Source: Utricularia gibba (lineage: Eukaryota; Streptophyta; Magnoliopsida; Lamiales; Lentibulariaceae). Taken from it: a DNA stretch of 35,544 nucleotides. The stretch covers positions 1 to 35,544 of the forward strand of contig NEEC01000129.1 of NCBI GenBank assembly GCA_002189035.1, given 5' to 3'. A model generated the notes under the pieces. It made no database searches and was not told the origin of the DNA. It saw nothing but the letters and a program-made list of their open reading frames with translations. A program made the position numbers and the translations under genes. Shown here piece by piece: positions 31,217-35,544 of the stretch; position 1 is the stretch's first letter; every line of letters begins with the position of its first letter.

Positions 31217-33691
31217 TCAACAAGCAGCATAGAGCAGCTCATTCCATGAATCTGGTACACCTGGTAAGCACCAATGACTGCAGTCTTCGGCATGTATTTC
31301 TTGTTGAGCAGATTGATAATCCGGCCGGTAGATTGAAGGATGGGCATCCTTTCTGTAATCTGTAAGCTTGCTTATGTTTAGATAGAAACAGGGGTACGCA
31401 TATCCTTCAGCACGTACTCCAGGACCTTCATCTTCGAAGGGTACTTCGCTAAATATGTATCATTGTATATGGGCTCAGTCTCCTGGTGGCACTGCCCTCC
31501 TGAATTCCAAGGTCCACCCCTGCAATACAATCAGGAAAAAGGGTTAAAATTCAGTAATGTGAATCTATAAGTAGGAAGAAAAAAGACTTTTTTTAACCTG
31601 AAATGAGTGACAGAGAATCCTCTGAAAATCACTTGGGTATGGCTATTCTTGATGTTCTTATCCACCCATCTTGCCCAAGTCGTCAATGCCCTTTTGAAAG
31701 CTTCCAAAACTTTCAATCTTGGATAAACGTGATTACCTTCCTGGTAGTAGTCTTCCCTTAAAAAACACAAACAAACAGACTCAACACCCGTACTTTTAAA
31801 AGCAACTACTGCAACTGAGAAGAACCAATTGATTTCAAGAACTCACCCTTGAGAAGTTTTCTCATGAGTCCACCAGTGGCCGGTATTGAATATAAGAACA
31901 TCTGCATCATGATACATATGTGTCGTGTCGTCCATTAGATCAAGTCGGAGAGTCTCAAAGGAACCATTTTTCCCTTTGAAAGATGATTCCTTGACAAGGA
32001 ATGGAGAACTGACGAAGTCTATGGAGCAGTTGTAATCCTGAAAGCAAAACCAGATAAAGACAGAAGGATTAGACAACAGAACTGAAGTGCAACACTTTTT
32101 CGGATAATTTGTATGGGGTGAGAGTCGATCATGCCTCGTATCTGAATGCATAAAAACCTTTCTTTTTGAAATCGTGTCTTCCAGAAATCTCATACACTCG
32201 GCTTTTATCCTCAACACCATGACGAAGCAGGCAAACAAGAGACTCCCACATGTTCCTATTGAGAGAATCTCCAACGAACACTAGCTTCTGCCCCCTCAGC
32301 CTCTCAAGAAAATCAGTAGCATTGAACCTATTAACCACATAGCATTCAGTCAACAAAGTGGACTTTAATTTAAGAGAGCAACTTTTGTTATAAAACATAT
32401 TGAACCACTAAGACATCCTTGACTTCACAATAAAAGAAGAATCCAAAGGGATAGATACCAGTCTGCGACTCAGCTCTTCATTAAGGCAGAAACTTTCAAA
32501 ATTCTTACTGAACCACTAAAACATGTTGTGACTACAAGTAGCAAATGTGTGAAAACTCGATCAACCATGAAATAGGTAGAATGGGAAGTGAACACAATCT
32601 TAAACCAGAGACAGTATCGGATTCTTTTTGTATGTCTACTCCACGTCAAACATATCTTGGTGGTTCAAAACCTCTAGCCATACATAGCAGCTAGTAAACG
32701 TTCAAGTCAAACAGATGCAAAGTTTTGGTAAACTAAAATTGAAAGACAAAAAAGATGTACCTAGGAATTTCACAGCCGTATGGTTGCCATCTCCACTTCT
32801 CAAATTCATTATCCCGTCTCCCATTAAGGTGGCAATCGAAATCCTTATCGATGTAAGGGCAGGACAGTGGAGGATAATATGGGAGTGTGTCATCCTTCAC
32901 CCATCTACCATCAAACAAATCACAGTTCTTCAAAGATTTGGTGACGACTGGCGGAGTTTCAGTTCCTTCGCTCCTCTTACCATCACCAGCAGCCGTAGGA
33001 TTCGTCGCATTCACAGAAAATTCACCGGAACCGGCGTCCACTGCATCGGTTTCGTTCTCTTTACCACTTGATAAGACTGGATTTGGAGCAGATTCTGATC
33101 CGTTATTTGCAAAGGTGGCATTTTGAGGGTTATCAAAAACCTTCTTTTGGCCATCAGATCTTGTTGGCGCCGCTTCATTCAATTCACCCAAATGGGCGTC
33201 CAAAGACTCCCCCTTGTACTCGCTAGCAGTTGCTATGACTGAACTCTTGGCAGACTCCGACCCATTATTGGAAAAGCGTGCATCTTGAGGCTTATCAACC
33301 ACTTCACCCACATGGGCATCATCAAAAACCTCCTTTTTCCCATCCGAACTTGTTGCCACCGTGGGATTCAATTCACCCGAACGATTCCCAGCGGTCTGAA
33401 CAATTTCAGAAACATTAGCGCTTCCGGAAGTAGTACCATTACCTGAATCGGTGTAGGAAACTGAAAAGGGCCAATGCAACAAGGGGGATTACTCAGAGAA
33501 CCAAAGCTATTCAATCTCTGGAACAAAGGGTCAAGGAAAGGCGTCCGGGAAGACGCATTCACCAACACTGCACTCACAACTATGAAAGACAACAGTACCA
33601 CTACACTAAACGGCGAAACAGCCTTCCTCTTAAACGAAGATAGCCACTGATCTGAATCCGCTCTGGGTAAACCGGCAAAAAAGGTAACCAT
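31217..33691 (-). CDS. Trichome birefringence-like (TBL) polysaccharide O-acetyltransferase, 5 exons, frameshifted
   Basis: Golgi type II membrane protein that acetylates cell-wall polysaccharides (xylan, mannan or pectin). Exons (complement): 32761-33691, 32135-32327, 31847-32037, 31598-31756, 31217-31519; about 592 residues. N-terminal anchor [17 protein letters not shown], then a long Ser/Asn/Asp-rich linker with two similar units, the TBL domain ([33 protein letters not shown]), catalytic GDS in [13 protein letters not shown] (330-332), FNTGHWW, and the DxxH motif [18 protein letters not shown]. Two single-base deletions are evident: in a C run near 33484 and a T run near 31388; each restores frame and phase. 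The last codons read LLYAAC then stop; a second frame just beyond ([14 protein letters not shown]) may reflect another indel or chance. Intron 2 uses a GC donor (GAG/GCATGA). Confidence 0.88.
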
Positions 33692-33917
33692 CTAGACTAA
33701 GTACACCGAAAACTCTACAAAATCCAAAGAATGCGGGTAATATAAAGAAGGTCGGCTGTCTGTTGCTTTGATGAGCTTGAACAAAAATACACTGCAAAAC
33801 AACGATGGTGGTAACCATAAAATTAGTGGAGGAGAAGCAGGAAGACGGAGGAGACACTTCGAGAGCGGACGTTAAGGGGCATCTTTGTAACATCACCCTC
33901 ACCGACGATGAGCCTCT

Positions 33918-33927
33918 GCCACGTGGC
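33918..33927. promoter_or_regulatory. Palindromic G-box GCCACGTGGC upstream of TBL
   Basis: A perfect 10 bp palindrome with the CACGTG core, 227 bp upstream of the TBL start codon. Binding by bZIP/bHLH factors is the usual role; regulation here is inferred. Confidence 0.4.
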
Positions 33928-34336
33928 ACCGGGAACCCATACGCCGTACGCGGACGCGCCCCATGGAAACTGTTCTCTGCTTATGAAAGGTGCTCCTGGG
34001 CAGTGGGCACCACAGTCTTAAATCCTCGGATGGTCATTCAAACGTACTGATTGGGCCTTTAAGCCCATCGTATATTGAGCCGATAATTCAAGGCCCGATG
34101 TTCGCCCAATGGGCTTTCATTTTTCTCAAAAAAAGAATATTTTTTTTTGTTCACATTTCATCTTCGTCGTCCCTGCCGCTGCTGCACGGCGAACAGAAAA
34201 ACCAGAAGCTTCCTCTAATTCAATGCTTTTTACAGTAACTATTCTCAGATCACATCACGCCTTCCTCAAAAACAAGCTAAACTTCGTACTACACAACTTC
34301 AAAGTTGTGTACAAAACAAGGGGGCATAAGCTATAT
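33928..34336. other. Intergenic between receptor kinase 3' end and TBL promoter
   Basis: Contains GGGCC/GGCCC motifs at about 34053-34118 (TTGGGCCTTTAAGCCCAT, AAGGCCCGAT, CCAATGGGCTT), consistent with a promoter on the TBL side, and the putative 3' UTR of the receptor kinase. No further gene recognised. Confidence 0.45.
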
Positions 34337-35544
34337 CTATCTCGGGCCCGACAGTTCCATAGCCTCGACCATGGACGACTCCTCGAAGTAATCGGAATAC
34401 CGTTCCGGCGGCAAGTTAAAACGACCGCTGCCGTGGGCTCTCTTCTACACTCAGGGATTGCTCCCATTTCTCGGCAAGCCCATCGCCTTCAAGCATTCTC
34501 AAAACCTCGGACATCTTCGGCCTGTAAGAAGGATCGAATTGTGTGCACAGGAGGGCCACCCGCACCATTTCTTCCAGCTCCATACCATCGAAGTCGTTCT
34601 TCAGTTCTTTATCCACCATCAGATTCAGTTTCCCATCCTGGTGAAGCTTTCTTACCTGAATGAACCACAAAATCAAGTATTGAAGGGATTTTGGTGCCTG
34701 GGTTTGAAGTAGCGATAGAACAACATACCCAGTCGAGAATGGCGCCTTTCTGGCTCGCCCCACGTCCGAAATCAACAGCTTTCTGGCCGGTGATGAGTTC
34801 CAGGAGTAGGATTCCAAACCCGAAGACATCAGTTTTTTCAGATGATTGGCCGGTGGAGAGATACTCTGGCGCGATATGGCCGACAGTGCCACGGACTGCA
34901 GTGGTGACATGAGAGTCCCGGTGGTCCAAAAGCTTGGCTAAACCAAAATCTCCGACCACCGGCTCAAAATCCTCTTCTAACAAAATGTTGGCTGCTTTCA
35001 CATCACGGTGAATGATTTTGGGGTCACATTGTTCATGCAAAATAAACGAGGCCCCGTGCAGTTCCAAGGGCAACACTCTTCCTCCTCGGCCAATCCAAAA
35101 TCGGCCGCCCGTGACTCTGATCTGCAAACTCAGACAAACCAGACATCACATGTTAAAGTTCATATTCTTGTCCAAGTGAACTAAGATCAAGCAATCACCT
35201 CTTAGTCTTGACGCAACGCTACCATTAGGCAGATACGGGTAAACGAGGAGGCGCTCGTTCTCCGTGGAGCAGAAGCCCCAGAGACGAAGAAGATTTCTGT
35301 GGACTGCTAAACTGATAAGCTCTACTTCTGTCTGAAACTGGGCTTCGCCGCCGACAGCGTTGAAGTCGTTTAATCTTTTTACCGCAACCACTGTGCCATT
35401 GCCAAGCCGTCCTTGTATACAGTACCGAATCCTCCCCTTCCGAGAATGTTTTTGGAGTTGAAATTATCCGTTGCTGCCTTCAGCTCCTTGAAACTAAATC
35501 TCTCAGATGACCTAAACGTATTTCTGGGTCGGATTGATCTGCCA
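34337..35544 (-). CDS. LRR receptor-like kinase (NIK/LRR-II type), 3' part, frameshifted, cut by window end
   Basis: Cytoplasmic kinase domain and C-tail of a subfamily II LRR receptor kinase close to NSP-interacting kinases; the extracellular LRRs lie beyond the window. Exons (complement): 35199-35544 (partial), 34729-35121, 34337-34655. Motifs: [21 protein letters not shown]-loop [16 protein letters not shown], catalytic [13 protein letters not shown] (RD kinase), DFG in [11 protein letters not shown], activation segment [33 protein letters not shown], and tail [20 protein letters not shown]. Four single-base indels occur: missing bases near 35502 and 35411, and extra bases near 35045 (T run) and 34433 (C run). 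The last two are confirmed by exon phase. As read the frame would stop at 34416. Consensus errors are likelier than a pseudogene because every kinase motif is intact. Confidence 0.88.

Overview
The window is nuclear DNA from a flowering plant, probably a eudicot; the lineage cannot be fixed from this sequence alone. The evidence is short GT-AG (and some GC-AG) introns, very AT-rich intergenic DNA, and plant-specific families (DUF936, DETOXIFICATION/MATE, neprosin-type DUF239, trichome-birefringence-like, pectinesterase-inhibitor domain, NIK-type receptor kinase). I rebuilt exon structures by hand from protein-family reading frames and splice phases. Exon junctions are therefore well supported, but UTR limits are not.

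Layout, left to right: an NHL-repeat membrane protein (+, 38-2040); spermidine synthase (-, 2297-4185); about 3.2 kb without a recognisable gene; mitochondrial aldehyde dehydrogenase (+, 7392-10089); a DUF936 protein (-, 10431-12235) with mitotic MSA-type promoter elements; a small unknown protein (-, 12960-13228); an AT-rich gap; a MATE transporter (-, 14450-16569). Then a 7 kb duplicated accessory block (17271-24212) carries five small secreted-peptide genes. After it come a lipase (-, 24425-26402), a neprosin-domain protein (-, 27556-29403), a PMEI-domain protein (-, 30409-30921), a TBL acetyltransferase (-, 31217-33691) and the 3' part of an LRR receptor kinase (-, 34337 to the window end).

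The genes are ordinary single transcription units with no operon logic. The most interesting part is the accessory block. Three tandem genes (18251, 20114, 23111) and two two-exon genes (20940, 23902) encode 62-120 residue precursors with clean signal peptides. Four of the five share a dibasic site followed a few residues later by a P-A-P core, and their acidic or serine-proline tails look related. I do not recognise this family; it resembles a precursor family for secreted signalling peptides, amplified by segmental duplication.

Two properties cut across the window. First, many otherwise well-conserved genes carry single-base indels, mostly in or beside short homopolymers, that restore perfect family reading frame and splice phase when allowed for. 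This points to uncorrected consensus errors rather than many neighbouring pseudogenes. Second, four of roughly 53 reconstructed introns use GC donors, more than the usual ~1% in plants.
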